A DNA stretch of 64,000 nucleotides from Thermoleophilia bacterium (GTDB lineage: Bacteria; Actinomycetota; Thermoleophilia; Miltoncostaeales; Miltoncostaeaceae). The first letter of the stretch is position 1. Each line of letters begins with the position of its first letter. The notes under the pieces were generated by a model. It was not told the DNA's origin, did not search any database, and saw only the letters and a program-made list of their open reading frames with translations. This document shows positions 1-9,332 of this stretch, piece after piece. Where the stretch lies: NCBI GenBank assembly GCA_028285405.1, contig JANQPH010000044.1:1-64000 (forward strand). Direction: 5' to 3'. Both the position numbers and the translations under genes were made by a program.

Positions 1-975
1 GAGGGCTGGAACGACGTGCACGCCTCGTTTGCCGGCCGCTCGCTCGTCGTCAGCGACGCGGCGACGGTCCGGCTCGATCCGCGCCGAACACCGGGCCCGC
101 GCGTCCCGGGAGCGACCCCCTTCGTCTACTACCGCGTCGAGGCGAACGTCTCCGCGCTCGACCGGCGCCGACTGCGCTTCGTCGGCGCGCCCGAGGAGCA
201 GCTGTCGGTCCGGACCAGCATCGGACGGATGTGGAGCGGAGACCTCGGGACCAACGGACGGGGCGGCTACCTCCTCGTGCCGGGCGCCCCGCGGTTCCCG
301 ACGCCGGTCGTCTACTGCTGCAACGAGGAGACCGAGGCGGTCATCGAGTCCAGGAGCCGCCCAGACGCGCCGCGACCGATCGCGGGCAGCCTCGACGGTC
401 CGCGGGCCCGGTGGCTCGCGATCGACGGGGCGGGGGCGCTCACGCTCAACTGGGCCGACCCGAGCGTCCCGACGAGCCGCGACACCGTGCCGTTCGAGGG
501 CCCCACGCCCGCGAACCGCCTCGCGTCCATGGGCGGTCCGCTGCTGGCCTACGTCTCGAACGCCGACCGCGCCTCGCTCGTCGTGGCGCGAGTCGGGGAC
601 GAGGGGGCGTTCGGAACCAGGACGATCCCGATGCCGGGACGGATCGTCGACGTGGCCGCACAACGAAACACGGTGGCCGTCGCCGTGAGGCGCGGCAGCC
701 GCTTCGAGGTCCACCGCCTGCGCTGGCCGAGTCTGGCGCCGGTGGTCGTCTGGCGGGGCACGGCGAAGCCGAAGGTCGCCGTCGGCAAGGGGACGGTCGG
801 CGCCGCCGCCGGACGGCGGGCGTTCGCCGGTCGTACCGGACGGCTCGTGCCGATCCGGACGGCGAAGGGACGCGTCGCCGCGATCGCCGTCGACGGCAAT
901 CGTGCCGCGGTGCTCGAGCGCCGCAAGGTCAAGGGCAAGCGCGCGACGGTCGCCCGACTCTGGAGGGTGGGGTGA
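1..975 (+). CDS. Propeller-like hypothetical protein (5' truncated)
   Basis: The frame is open from the first base, so the true start lies outside the window; the GTG at 16 is only an internal candidate. The 324 visible residues contain several short beta-strand-like hydrophobic segments (GPLLAYVSN, NTVAVAVRR, VAAIAVDGN) spaced roughly 40 residues apart, which suggests a beta-propeller or similar all-beta fold, and there is no membrane segment. I do not recognise the family. Its stop overlaps the GTG of the next gene by four bases (GTGA), so it is translationally coupled to the exopolysaccharide locus. A secreted or surface role is inferred only from that context. Confidence 0.6.
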   Translation, partial: EGWNDVHASFAGRSLVVSDAATVRLDPRRTPGPRVPGATPFVYYRVEANVSALDRRRLRFVGAPEEQLSVRTSIGRMWSGDLGTNGRGGYLLVPGAPRFPTPVVYCCNEETEAVIESRSRPDAPRPIAGSLDGPRARWLAIDGAGALTLNWADPSVPTSRDTVPFEGPTPANRLASMGGPLLAYVSNADRASLVVARVGDEGAFGTRTIPMPGRIVDVAAQRNTVAVAVRRGSRFEVHRLRWPSLAPVVVWRGTAKPKVAVGKGTVGAAAGRRAFAGRTGRLVPIRTAKGRVAAIAVDGNRAAVLERRKVKGKRATVARLWRVG

Positions 976-2111
976 GCAGACGAGCCGTCTGGCTGGTGGC
1001 TGCGCTCGCCGCGACGCTCGGTGTGCTGCTCGCTGCCGCGATCGCGTCGGGGCGGCCAATCGCCTCGCTCCAGGACGACCAGCTTCCGAACTTCGAGGGC
1101 GCCGTCCTCGCCGAGCGGCAGGACATGCTCGCCGACACGGGCGTGAAGGTGACCCGCGTCGACGTCATCTGGAGCGACGTCGCCAAGCGCCGACCGGCCA
1201 GCGCCGGCGACCCGGCGGACCCGGCCTACGACTGGGACCGCTACGACCAGATCATGCGGGGGTTCGCGGCCCGCGGGATCACCGTGCTGCTCGACTTCTA
1301 CAGCACCCCAAAGTGGGCCTCGCGCACCAAGCGGCCCGGGGCCGCTCCGCGCGCCCCCGACGCCGGCCGCTTCGCGCGTGCGCTCGCCGCCCGCTACTCG
1401 GGCACGTTTCCGGATCCGGCCGGCGGCACCCTCCCCGCGGCCCGGGCGATCGAGATCTGGAACGAGCCGAACATCCCACGCTTCTTCCAGCCGCAGTGCG
1501 CGAAGCGTCGCGGCAAGCGGGCCGAGTCGGTGTCACCCCGGCTTTATGCCGCGATCCTCGCCGCCTCCTACGCGCGCATCAAGGCCGTGAGCCCGGACAC
1601 GATCGTGGTCGCGGGGGTGACCGGCCCGGCGGGCAGCACGCCCCGCTTCTGCGAGACGGGCGTCGCGACGGGAGCCGTCGACTTCATCAAGGGCCTCGCG
1701 AAGGAGCGGCCGAACTTCGACGCCTTCAGCATCCACTTCTACCCGATCGGACTCCCGCGCCAGGCCTTCTTCGTGCCGTCTTGGAACACGCTCGATCGCG
1801 TCATCCGAACCGTGGATAGGATCCGCCCCGGGCGGCCGATTCACGTCACCGAGACCGGCTACCACACCTCCTACAACCGGTTCCACCGGTACTTCGTGAG
1901 CGAGGATCAGCAGGCCGTGTCCGTGGATCAGACGTTCGAGATGGCAGCCCGCCACCCCAGGGTGAAGGTCGTGAACTGGTTCAACATGCAGGACAATCCG
2001 TTCTGGACAGGGGGCCTGCTGCGCGGCGACCTCTCGCGCAAGCCATCGTGGGACCGCTTCTCGGCGGTGGCTGCCGCCCATCCCCCATATGGGCCCTGGG
2101 CCCAGCGCTAG
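972..2111 (+). CDS. Secreted GH39/PslG-like glycoside hydrolase
   Basis: The protein has 379 residues. Residues 1-25 form a signal peptide or anchor (RRAVWLVAALAATLGVLLAA). The rest looks like a TIM-barrel clan A glycosidase: EIWNEPN places the acid/base Glu at residue 165, and HVTETGYHTS places the nucleophile Glu at 294. Such enzymes (for example PslG of Pseudomonas) sit in exopolysaccharide loci and trim or release the polymer outside the membrane. The start chosen is the GTG overlapping the previous stop; upstream extension of the frame is antisense-like sequence inside the preceding gene. The substrate cannot be read from the sequence. Confidence 0.8.
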   Translation: MSRRAVWLVAALAATLGVLLAAAIASGRPIASLQDDQLPNFEGAVLAERQDMLADTGVKVTRVDVIWSDVAKRRPASAGDPADPAYDWDRYDQIMRGFAARGITVLLDFYSTPKWASRTKRPGAAPRAPDAGRFARALAARYSGTFPDPAGGTLPAARAIEIWNEPNIPRFFQPQCAKRRGKRAESVSPRLYAAILAASYARIKAVSPDTIVVAGVTGPAGSTPRFCETGVATGAVDFIKGLAKERPNFDAFSIHFYPIGLPRQAFFVPSWNTLDRVIRTVDRIRPGRPIHVTETGYHTSYNRFHRYFVSEDQQAVSVDQTFEMAARHPRVKVVNWFNMQDNPFWTGGLLRGDLSRKPSWDRFSAVAAAHPPYGPWAQR

Positions 2112-2127
2112 AGGCGACCCGACCCTC

Positions 2128-2907
2128 GTGAGCCGCGACCTCTCGGACGTCCAGAGCTACTACGACCACCTCGCGCCCCGGCTCGTCGCCGTCGAGGGTC
2201 GCAACTGGCACCTGCAGAGCCGGATGGCGCTCGTGCTCGACGCCGTCAACCGGCTCGGCGGCGCGGCGCGCCCCTCCACCTCGGATTCGGGTCACAGAGG
2301 CCGCCTGCTGGATGTCGGCTGCGGCACCGGCTTCCTCCTGGAGCGTCTCGGCCTGGCCGGATGGTCCGGTGTCGGCATCGATCTGTCGCCGGAGTCCGTT
2401 GCGCTCGCGCAGGAGCGGCTCGCGCGCGTCGGGGTCGCCGACCGACTCGATGCCGCGGTCGGCAGCGCATACGAGCCCCCGACCGGACCGTTCGACCTGG
2501 TCACGGTCACCGACGTCCTCGAGCACCTCGAGGACCCGCGCGCCTGCCTGACCGCGATTCGCCGCCAGATCGCGCCGGGCGGGCTGCTCGTGATCTCGAC
2601 GCCGAACCGACGGAGCCTTCCGGGGGCGCGCCGGTGGCTGGCCGAGCACGGGGTTCCGGGGATCACGCTCCACCTCGCCCCGATCGACCGCTGGCAGACC
2701 TGGACGGACCTCGAGAGCCACGCGGCGGCGGCGGACTTCGTGCGGGTGAGCCGGAAGGGGATCTTCTTCCGGCCCGGCGGGCGGATCGGCTCGCAGATCG
2801 GGCGCGCCTATCGCTGGCCGGCCGTGCGACGTGCCGAGCTCGCCATCTCGGGTGAGCCGCTCGGACGGTTCGGCTTCTATATCTGCGTGGGGTTTCGCCC
2901 GACGTAG
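2128..2907 (+). CDS. Class I SAM-dependent methyltransferase
   Basis: The 259-residue product carries motif I LLDVGCGTGFLLERL, the acidic strand-2 end GVGIDLS, and a post-motif segment FDLVTVTDVLEHLEDP, as in UbiG/Coq3-like and sugar O-methyltransferases. The GTG at 2128 is preferred because the product then begins with the typical helix SRDLSDVQSYYDHLA; an ATG at 2089 would add 13 unremarkable residues overlapping the glycosidase gene. The position in the locus suggests methylation of a sugar or lipid-linked intermediate, but the acceptor is unknown. Confidence 0.85.
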   Translation: MSRDLSDVQSYYDHLAPRLVAVEGRNWHLQSRMALVLDAVNRLGGAARPSTSDSGHRGRLLDVGCGTGFLLERLGLAGWSGVGIDLSPESVALAQERLARVGVADRLDAAVGSAYEPPTGPFDLVTVTDVLEHLEDPRACLTAIRRQIAPGGLLVISTPNRRSLPGARRWLAEHGVPGITLHLAPIDRWQTWTDLESHAAAADFVRVSRKGIFFRPGGRIGSQIGRAYRWPAVRRAELAISGEPLGRFGFYICVGFRPT

Positions 2908-2926
2908 GCCTCGGAGCCCGGAGGCT

Positions 2927-3946
2927 GTGGTGGACGGCAAAACGCGACGCTCGATCACTGCGCTCGGCGTGCTCGCGCTCAGCGCGCTCGCGCTGGCCGT
3001 CTTCGTGCTGCCGTTCGCGTTTCCGACCCCGCCGCCGATCATCACCCGGTTCCAGGCGACCCAGGTCTTCAGCCCGAACGACGACGGCCGACGGGACGTC
3101 GCGCGCGTCTCGATCCGCGTCCGCGAGACCAGCGACATCACCCTCGACGTCCGCCGGGGCGGAAACACCGTCGCACGACTCGTGACCGACGAGGAGGTCC
3201 CTCCGGGCTGGCTCGTGGTCCCGTGGGACGGACGCGGCGACGACGGGCAGCCGCTCCCGGACGGCGCGTACTCCCTCAAGCTCCAAGCCCGGTCGGGCGA
3301 GAAGCGCTTCAACGCGTCGAGGCGAATCGAGATCGACACCGCTCCCCCGGGCTTCCTGCGGTTCGACGTCGTGTCGGCGGCGCTCGCGGGCCCGGGTCCA
3401 GGGCAGTGCCGCACCACGATCGTCGCCGACGAGGACGCCTCGGCGAGAATCGAGGCGCTCCCACCCGGTGGCGGGCAGCCCGTGGCCACCATCGGACCTC
3501 GGCCGGTCACCGCCGAGACGGCCTCGGCCTGGGCGTGGAACGGTCGAGCGGACGGTCGGCCCGTCGCACCGGGCCTCTACACGCTGTCCGCGCGCCTCCA
3601 GGATCCTCCGGGCAACAGATCGACCGCCCAGCGGACGTGCTGGGTCGGCAACATGATCGGCACGCCACGCGGGTCCGGCGACAGCCGTGGCGTACGGCTC
3701 GTCGAGACGGACGGGACCCCCGTGCCGGGCGGAACGCCGGTGACCCTGTCCGTGCACCGGCGTGTCGGCACGCCGGGCACCGAGCGCGGCCCCGTCGTCG
3801 GCGCGCGACTCTCCGGTCCGGTGACCGGCTCGGCGGGTTCGGTCGAGGTCTCGATTCCCGACGAGCCGCTGTCGGAGCTGTGGCTCGTGGCGAGCACACG
3901 TGACGCGCGCGCGCTCGTACCGCTGATCCCGGAGCGAGCGCCGTGA
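2927..3946 (+). CDS. Membrane-anchored FlgD-Ig-like protein
   Basis: The 339-residue product has one N-terminal hydrophobic helix (about residues 10-32) followed by an extracytoplasmic region. Residues of the type FSPNDDGRRDVARVSIRV, then VPWDGRGDDGQPLPDGAYSL, match the FlgD Ig-like/CHU_C-type fold; a second similar module (WAWNGRADGRPVAPGLYTL) follows. The C-terminal part has no recognised domain. Two adjacent GTG codons (2927 and 2930) follow a GGAG at 2920, and either could start. It is probably a surface structural or adaptor protein of the polysaccharide machinery; that is inferred from the neighbourhood. Confidence 0.75.
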   Translation: MVDGKTRRSITALGVLALSALALAVFVLPFAFPTPPPIITRFQATQVFSPNDDGRRDVARVSIRVRETSDITLDVRRGGNTVARLVTDEEVPPGWLVVPWDGRGDDGQPLPDGAYSLKLQARSGEKRFNASRRIEIDTAPPGFLRFDVVSAALAGPGPGQCRTTIVADEDASARIEALPPGGGQPVATIGPRPVTAETASAWAWNGRADGRPVAPGLYTLSARLQDPPGNRSTAQRTCWVGNMIGTPRGSGDSRGVRLVETDGTPVPGGTPVTLSVHRRVGTPGTERGPVVGARLSGPVTGSAGSVEVSIPDEPLSELWLVASTRDARALVPLIPERAP

Positions 3947-5505
3947 CCGACGTCGCGCGCGAGGTGGCCTCGGTCATCGCCGTTCTGGGCGTGCTCGCCC
4001 TGCTCGTGCCCATCCCTCGGATCCCTCCGACGCTTCGGCGCGCGCTGGGACTCGTCGCGGTCGTCGTCGCCTGGATCGCCCTCGTCTGGACCCTCCTGCC
4101 GTCAGACCTGGCAACCGATCGGCTCGCGAGCCCAGTCGGGATCGGCGCAGTCGTGGTCGGTGTCCTCGTCGTCGCGGCGATCGCCTACGGCGCGATGCGG
4201 CTCGTGCTCGCGTTCCCGTGGGTGTGGTTCCTGCTCCTGGGTCTCGCGCTGCCGTTCCGGATCCCGGTGTCGCTCGGAAGCGAGCAGGCCAACCTCCTCG
4301 TTCCCCTCTATGCCGTCATCGCCCTCGGCGTCCTGGCGTGGGCCTATGGGCGGCTCACGCGGCGGTTCGGGCCGGACGAGGATCCGACCACGCCGCTGGA
4401 TCTGCCGCTCGGCATCTTCGTCGGCTTCGTGGTGCTGTCGAGCACGTGGAGCGCCGACCCCGAGGAGGCGGCGGTCCAAACGGTCTTCTTCTACCTGCCG
4501 TTCACCCTGCTCTACCTCGCCGTGGTGGCGTGGTGGCCGAAGGCCCGGGCGCTCGCCATCCTGGCCGCGACCACGATCGGTCTGGCGGTGCCGATCGCCG
4601 TCCTGGCCCTCGGGCAGTACGCCACGCGGGACATCTTCTGGAACGCGACGCTCCAGCAGGCCAACATCTACAGCCAGTTCTACCGGGTGAACGCGGTCTT
4701 CTTCGACCCGAACATCCTCGGCAGATACCTCGTCATCGCGATGATCGGCGCCGTCGCGATCGCCTGGGTCAGCCAGAACACCCGGCTGATCGCCGGTCTG
4801 TGGCTCGCGACCGCGATCCTCGGCGTGGGTCTCGTGGTGACCTTCTCGCGCTCGAGCGCCCTCATGCTGCTCGTGGCCCTGTTCCTGCTGTCGTGGCGCG
4901 CGTTCGGGGCGAAGCGGACCGCCGTGGTGAGCGCCGTGGCTGTGGGTGTGGTGCTGGTGCTCGCGCTCGGCACCAGCCAGAGCGTGCGCGATGCCGCCAC
5001 GTCGACCGATCGGCTCGAGGAGGTCTCGGAGGGCCGGTTCGGGCTGGTCCGAGGCGGCCTCACGATCTGGAGGGACGAGCCGGTCGTGGGGGCGGGCCTC
5101 GGCGGCTTCGAGCCCCGCTTCGAGGAGACGCTCACCCCGACCGAGCAGCGACGGATCCGTGTCGTGGTCTCGCACAACACCCCGGTGACCGTGCTGAGCG
5201 AGCAGGGCGTGGTCGGCTTCGCCCTCTTCCTGGTCCTGCTCGCATCGGCGGCCGCGGCCATGACGCGCGCCAGCTGGCGGACCAGTGGCAATGACTCGTG
5301 GGCGATCTGGACCCTCCAGGCGATCGTGGCCGGCATATTCGTCCACGCGCTGCTCTACTCGGCGCTGTTCGAGGATCCAGCGACCTGGGTGCTGACCGCG
5401 AGCGCGCTCGCGATCGCCGCGAACGCGAGGGCAACGGTGCCCGAGGCGGCGCCGGCAGACGGCGAGCCGCCGCCCGAGCTCGCCCCGAGCGCGGGCTCGC
5501 CCTAG
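3943..5505 (+). CDS. O-antigen ligase/polymerase family protein (Wzy-like, copy 1)
   Basis: This 520-residue integral membrane protein has about a dozen hydrophobic helices. It carries the family signature FFDPNILGRYL in the middle and the large-loop motif SHNTPVTVLSEQGVVG near the C-terminus, typical of Wzy_C/O-antigen ligase proteins that polymerise or transfer undecaprenyl-linked repeat units outside the membrane. The GTG start overlaps the previous stop (GTGA). A second family member lies at 6655-8142, with only 25-30 percent resemblance by eye. The C-terminal 30 residues are Pro/Ala/Glu rich and probably disordered. Confidence 0.85.
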   Translation: MTDVAREVASVIAVLGVLALLVPIPRIPPTLRRALGLVAVVVAWIALVWTLLPSDLATDRLASPVGIGAVVVGVLVVAAIAYGAMRLVLAFPWVWFLLLGLALPFRIPVSLGSEQANLLVPLYAVIALGVLAWAYGRLTRRFGPDEDPTTPLDLPLGIFVGFVVLSSTWSADPEEAAVQTVFFYLPFTLLYLAVVAWWPKARALAILAATTIGLAVPIAVLALGQYATRDIFWNATLQQANIYSQFYRVNAVFFDPNILGRYLVIAMIGAVAIAWVSQNTRLIAGLWLATAILGVGLVVTFSRSSALMLLVALFLLSWRAFGAKRTAVVSAVAVGVVLVLALGTSQSVRDAATSTDRLEEVSEGRFGLVRGGLTIWRDEPVVGAGLGGFEPRFEETLTPTEQRRIRVVVSHNTPVTVLSEQGVVGFALFLVLLASAAAAMTRASWRTSGNDSWAIWTLQAIVAGIFVHALLYSALFEDPATWVLTASALAIAANARATVPEAAPADGEPPPELAPSAGSP

Positions 5506-6605
5506 TGCGAGTCCTCTGCGTCACCAACATGTATCCCGGGCCGAGCGATCCCGACTACGGAGCGTTCGTCGAGCGCATGTGCGTGGCGCTGGACGAGCTC
5601 GGTCACGACGTCCAGGTGGCGGCGATCGACTCCCGCCGCAGCGGCCCGATCCGAACGCCGCGAAAGTACCTCCGGCTGCTGGCCGAGACGGCGCGCAAGG
5701 CGCGCTGGGCGGACGTGCTCTACGCCCACTATCTCGTTCCCACCGGCGTGATCGCGGTTGCCTGCGGCGCCCTGACGGGCCGGCCCACCGTCGTGACCGC
5801 CCACGGCGGGGACGTCGCGCTCGCCGCGCGCTGGCTGCCCCGCACGCTCGCCGCCTGGGCGGTCACCCGCGCCGCCGCGACGATCGCGGTCTCGAACGAC
5901 CTGCGCGAGCAGCTCGTTGAGCGGCTCGGCACGCCCGCAGACGTCCACGTCATCAACATGGGCGTCGACCTCGACCGCTTCGTCGTGAGAGATCGGGCCG
6001 ACGCGCGAGCCCGCCTCGGCCTCGACTCGGCGCCGCTCGTCCTGGCGGTCGGCGGTCTGACGAGCCGCAAGAACCCGGTCGCGCTGATGCAGGCGATCTC
6101 GCGTCTGGCGCGCCATCCAGACGCCCGCCTCGTGCTCGTCGGCGACGGGCCGCTGCGGCCGACGCTCGAGCTCGCCCGAGCCCGACTCGGCCTCGAGGCG
6201 GCGGTGACCCTCACCGGCGCCATCCCTCACGATCAGGTGGCCGACTGGATGGCGGCCTGCGACGTGCTGGCGCTCGTGAGCACGCGCGAGCCGCTCGGGA
6301 TCGTCGCCCTCGAGGCCCTCGCCAGCGGCCGGCCGGTCGTCGCGACGGCGGTCGGTGGCACGCCCGAGATCGTCCCGAGCTCCGGCCCCGGCCGGATCGT
6401 CGACCCGAGGTCGCCCGACGCGATCGCCGACGCGATCGCCGACGTACTCGCGGATCCGCCGTCTCCCACCAGCTGTCGCGACGCTGCGCGCCCGAGCGGG
6501 CTCGATCGCCAGGCCGCGGCCGTTGCGGACGTTCTCGGTGCTGCCGTCGGTCGCACCGGGGAACGGGCGGGCTCGGACCGAACGCCGCCCCCGAACTCGG
6601 GCTGA
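5505..6605 (+). CDS. Glycosyltransferase family 4 (GT-B), copy 1
   Basis: The 366-residue product starts MRVLCVTNMYPGPSDPDYG and ends with the GT4 donor-binding half: VLVGDGPLRPTLE, then STREPLGIVALEALASGRPVVAT with the conserved E-x7-E pattern. GT4 enzymes transfer a nucleotide-activated sugar at the cytoplasmic face, with retention. The GTG start shares one base with the TAG stop of the preceding polymerase (TAGTG). It resembles the gene at 8139, which opens RVLMLSHMYPSAVNP, so the two are probable paralogues. Donor and acceptor sugars cannot be assigned. Confidence 0.88.
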   Translation: MRVLCVTNMYPGPSDPDYGAFVERMCVALDELGHDVQVAAIDSRRSGPIRTPRKYLRLLAETARKARWADVLYAHYLVPTGVIAVACGALTGRPTVVTAHGGDVALAARWLPRTLAAWAVTRAAATIAVSNDLREQLVERLGTPADVHVINMGVDLDRFVVRDRADARARLGLDSAPLVLAVGGLTSRKNPVALMQAISRLARHPDARLVLVGDGPLRPTLELARARLGLEAAVTLTGAIPHDQVADWMAACDVLALVSTREPLGIVALEALASGRPVVATAVGGTPEIVPSSGPGRIVDPRSPDAIADAIADVLADPPSPTSCRDAARPSGLDRQAAAVADVLGAAVGRTGERAGSDRTPPPNSG

Positions 6606-6637
6606 CCCGGCCAGGCACGGGCCAACCCGCCAGCCGC

Positions 6638-6643
6638 TACCGT
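6638..6643 (+). promoter_or_regulatory. Candidate -10 element (TACCGT)
   Basis: TACCGT lies 11 bases before the ATG of the second polymerase gene, in the only real intergenic gap of this part of the locus (6606-6654). No convincing -35 is visible. It would give a leaderless or nearly leaderless transcript and may be an internal promoter. Confidence 0.4.
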
Positions 6644-6654
6644 TTCGCGCGCTG

Positions 6655-8142
6655 ATGTCGACCCTTGGCCAGAGCACGCGAGGGCCGGTCGCCGCCGAGG
6701 GCCCGGACACCGGCGACGGGCCAGCGCGCGGCGGCGGCATCCCACCGAGGCTCGCCGCGACGATCGGGGTCGCGGCCCTGCTCGCCGGCGCGCTCGCGGT
6801 GTTCCAGCCCCTGCTCGGGCTGGGCCTCGCGGTTATCGTGCTCGTGGTCGTCGTGCTGCAGGCGACCCCGATCCCGGCGATCGGACGGGTGCTCCTCGGC
6901 TTGACCGCGGTGGCCGCGGTCGCCGGCCCGAGCCTCGCGGCCCCGGCCATCCCATGGCTGTTCGGCTTCCGCATCCTGATCGTGCTGCTCGGGATGGGGC
7001 TCGTGGCCTACCTGCTGATGGACGGTCCGCTCACGCTCCCCGCCGGGTTGCCGCGACCCGCCGCGCTCCTGGGTGTCTGGCTCGCATGGTCCGTGCTCTC
7101 GATCGGGTGGTCGGCGGACGTGATCGCCGCGGCCCGTTGGAGCCTCTTCCTGGCGATGATGTCCCTGCTCGCCATCGGCATCGCGGTCGTCTGCCGAGAG
7201 CCGCGACGCGCACGGCGGCTGCTGTGGGCGCTCGGGGGCGCCTTCGCCGCGGCGTGCCTGGTCGCGCTCGCCGAGCTCGCGACCGGCCGGCACCTTCCGA
7301 GCGCGCGGGGCGAGGCCGGCCAGGACATCATCTTCGGAGCCGCGTCGTTCTTCGGAAACGAGAACAACTTCGCGATCTTCCTGGCGCTCGCGATGCCGTG
7401 GTTCCTGGCGCTGCCGGTCGTCTACCGCGACGCGAGGCTGCGGATCCTGGGAACCGCCGGGGCCCTCGTGTCGGGGGGATTCCTGGTCCTGACCGGCAGC
7501 AAGACGGCGCTCCTGGCGTTCGGCATCGTGCTCTTGGTGCTGCTCGTCGTCGTCGGCGCCGACCGACAGCAGCGCGGTCGCATCGTCGCCGCCGGCGCCG
7601 TCGCCGCCGTCGCGATCCTGCTCGTGGTGCCGAGCGTCCTCGGCACGGGCCTGATCCCGCTCGATCAGCGAACGGTGACCAAGTTCGACTTCGGCCTTCT
7701 CGCCCAGCAGGTCGAGACGGGCCAGGGCTCCGGCGGGGTGCGGACCGCCCTCCTCGAGGAGGGGCTCGGGCTCGTCGGGCAGACCGGAGGGCTCGGGGTG
7801 GGCGCCGGACAGGCAGAGGTCGAGGTGCGGGCGCTCGACAGCTTCCCCGGCGTCGGCAACCTCCACAACTGGTGGCTCGAGGTGCTGGTCAACGGCGGGA
7901 TCGTCGCCTTCGGCCTCTACCTCGCGTTCTTCTTCGGGTTGGTACGAGGGACGTTCCGGGCGGCCAGGCGTGGCACGGATCCGCTGGTCCGGTACTTCGG
8001 GCTCGCCTCGCTCCTGGGACTCGCCGCCTGGGCGTTCGGATCGCTCGGACCGTCGACCGCGATCCACTACGCGCCGATGTGGATCACCTTCGGGCTCGCG
8101 ATGGGCGCCATGGTCCTGCTCGCCCGGGAGGCGCGCCGGTGA
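6655..8142 (+). CDS. O-antigen ligase/polymerase family protein (Wzy-like, copy 2)
   Basis: This 495-residue polytopic protein has a hydrophilic N-terminus (about 35 residues) and then about 11-12 membrane helices. The family motifs are FFGNENNFAIFL in the centre and NLHNWWLEVLVNGG in the late periplasmic loop. The ATG is chosen because upstream codons in this frame overlap the preceding gene and have no hydrophobic character. It shares family with the gene at 3943 but is clearly diverged. Having two such enzymes suggests one polymerase and one ligase, or two acceptors. Confidence 0.85.
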   Translation: MSTLGQSTRGPVAAEGPDTGDGPARGGGIPPRLAATIGVAALLAGALAVFQPLLGLGLAVIVLVVVVLQATPIPAIGRVLLGLTAVAAVAGPSLAAPAIPWLFGFRILIVLLGMGLVAYLLMDGPLTLPAGLPRPAALLGVWLAWSVLSIGWSADVIAAARWSLFLAMMSLLAIGIAVVCREPRRARRLLWALGGAFAAACLVALAELATGRHLPSARGEAGQDIIFGAASFFGNENNFAIFLALAMPWFLALPVVYRDARLRILGTAGALVSGGFLVLTGSKTALLAFGIVLLVLLVVVGADRQQRGRIVAAGAVAAVAILLVVPSVLGTGLIPLDQRTVTKFDFGLLAQQVETGQGSGGVRTALLEEGLGLVGQTGGLGVGAGQAEVEVRALDSFPGVGNLHNWWLEVLVNGGIVAFGLYLAFFFGLVRGTFRAARRGTDPLVRYFGLASLLGLAAWAFGSLGPSTAIHYAPMWITFGLAMGAMVLLAREARR

Positions 8143-9332
8143 GGGTCCTGATGCTGAGCCACATGTACCCGAGCGCGGTCAACCCGACCGCGGGGATCTT
8201 CGTCGAGGAGCAGGTCCGCGCGCTCGTCCGGCGCGGCCACGACGTTCGCGTCGTGTCTCCGCGCGCGCTCGCCCCGCCGCTGATCCCGCGCTGGAAGGCC
8301 CACCGGCAGGTGCCCGGCGTCGAGGTCTGGGACGGCATCCCCGTACTGCGACCGCGCAAGCTGTCGCTTCCCCGAGCGCTGCTCGGACACCGCAACAGCG
8401 ACGCGATGCTCGCGGCGATCGCCCGGCCCCTGAAGCGGGTGCACGCGGCGTGGCCGTTCGACGTGATCCACGCGCACATGCTCGTTCCCGACGGCTGGGC
8501 CGCGGCCTGTGTCGGCGCTGAGCTCGACGTTCCCGTGCTCGCGACGGCCCACCGCGCCGACGTGCTCGACGTCCCGGCCCGAAGCGAGGCGTCCCGTCGC
8601 AAGGTCGCGCAGGCGATCGACTCGATCGAGCAGATCGCGACCGTCAGCGACGCGATCCGCCAGGCGACCGAGTCGGTCGGAACGCCCCGACGGCCGGTGC
8701 GGGTCGTCCCGAACGGCGCGGACACCGAGGTCTTCCGTCCGATCGACAGAGACGAGGCCCTGCGATCGCTCGGAATCGACGCCGACGGACCGGTCATCAG
8801 TTACGTCGGGAAGCTGGTCCCGCGCAAAGGCGTGATGGACCTCGCCGAGGCGCTCGGCGAGCTCTCGCGGGGCCCGAACCCGCCACCGACGCTCGTCGCG
8901 GCGGGGATCGGCGAGCTGCGCGAGGACTTCGAGCGCCGGGTCGCCGAGCTCGGCATCGCCGATCGCGTCCACCTCCTCGGCAAGGTGCCGCACGAGCGGG
9001 TCGCGACGGTCATGTGCGCGGGAGACGTCTTCGTGCTCCCCAGCCTGAGCGAGGGCCTGCCGACCGTCGTCTGCGAGGCCATGGCGTGCGCGCGACCCGT
9101 CGTCGCGACCGCGGTGGACGGCACCCCCGAGATCGTCCGCGACGGAGAGACCGGGCGGCTGGTGCCCCCTCGCGACCCCGCCGCACTGGCCGCCGCGCTG
9201 GGTGAGGTGCTCTACGACGACGAGACCGCCGCGCGGATGGGCGCGCGCGCGCTCGAGATCGGCCTCGAGACCTACACCTGGGACGCCAACGCGGCGCTGA
9301 CCGAGGAGCTCTACGAGGCGATTCGCCGGTGA
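8139..9332 (+). CDS. Glycosyltransferase family 4 (GT-B), copy 2
   Basis: The product has 397 residues with an N-terminal GT4-type acceptor domain (MRVLMLSHMYPS, GIFVEEQVRALVRRGHDVRVVSP) and a C-terminal donor domain with VSYVGKLVPRKG-like and LPSLSEGLPTVVCEAMACARPVVAT segments containing the E-x7-E catalytic/ribose-binding pair. The GTG overlaps the polymerase stop by four bases. The similarity to capsule mannosyl- and glucosyltransferases is family-level only. Confidence 0.88.
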   Translation: MRVLMLSHMYPSAVNPTAGIFVEEQVRALVRRGHDVRVVSPRALAPPLIPRWKAHRQVPGVEVWDGIPVLRPRKLSLPRALLGHRNSDAMLAAIARPLKRVHAAWPFDVIHAHMLVPDGWAAACVGAELDVPVLATAHRADVLDVPARSEASRRKVAQAIDSIEQIATVSDAIRQATESVGTPRRPVRVVPNGADTEVFRPIDRDEALRSLGIDADGPVISYVGKLVPRKGVMDLAEALGELSRGPNPPPTLVAAGIGELREDFERRVAELGIADRVHLLGKVPHERVATVMCAGDVFVLPSLSEGLPTVVCEAMACARPVVATAVDGTPEIVRDGETGRLVPPRDPAALAAALGEVLYDDETAARMGARALEIGLETYTWDANAALTEELYEAIRR

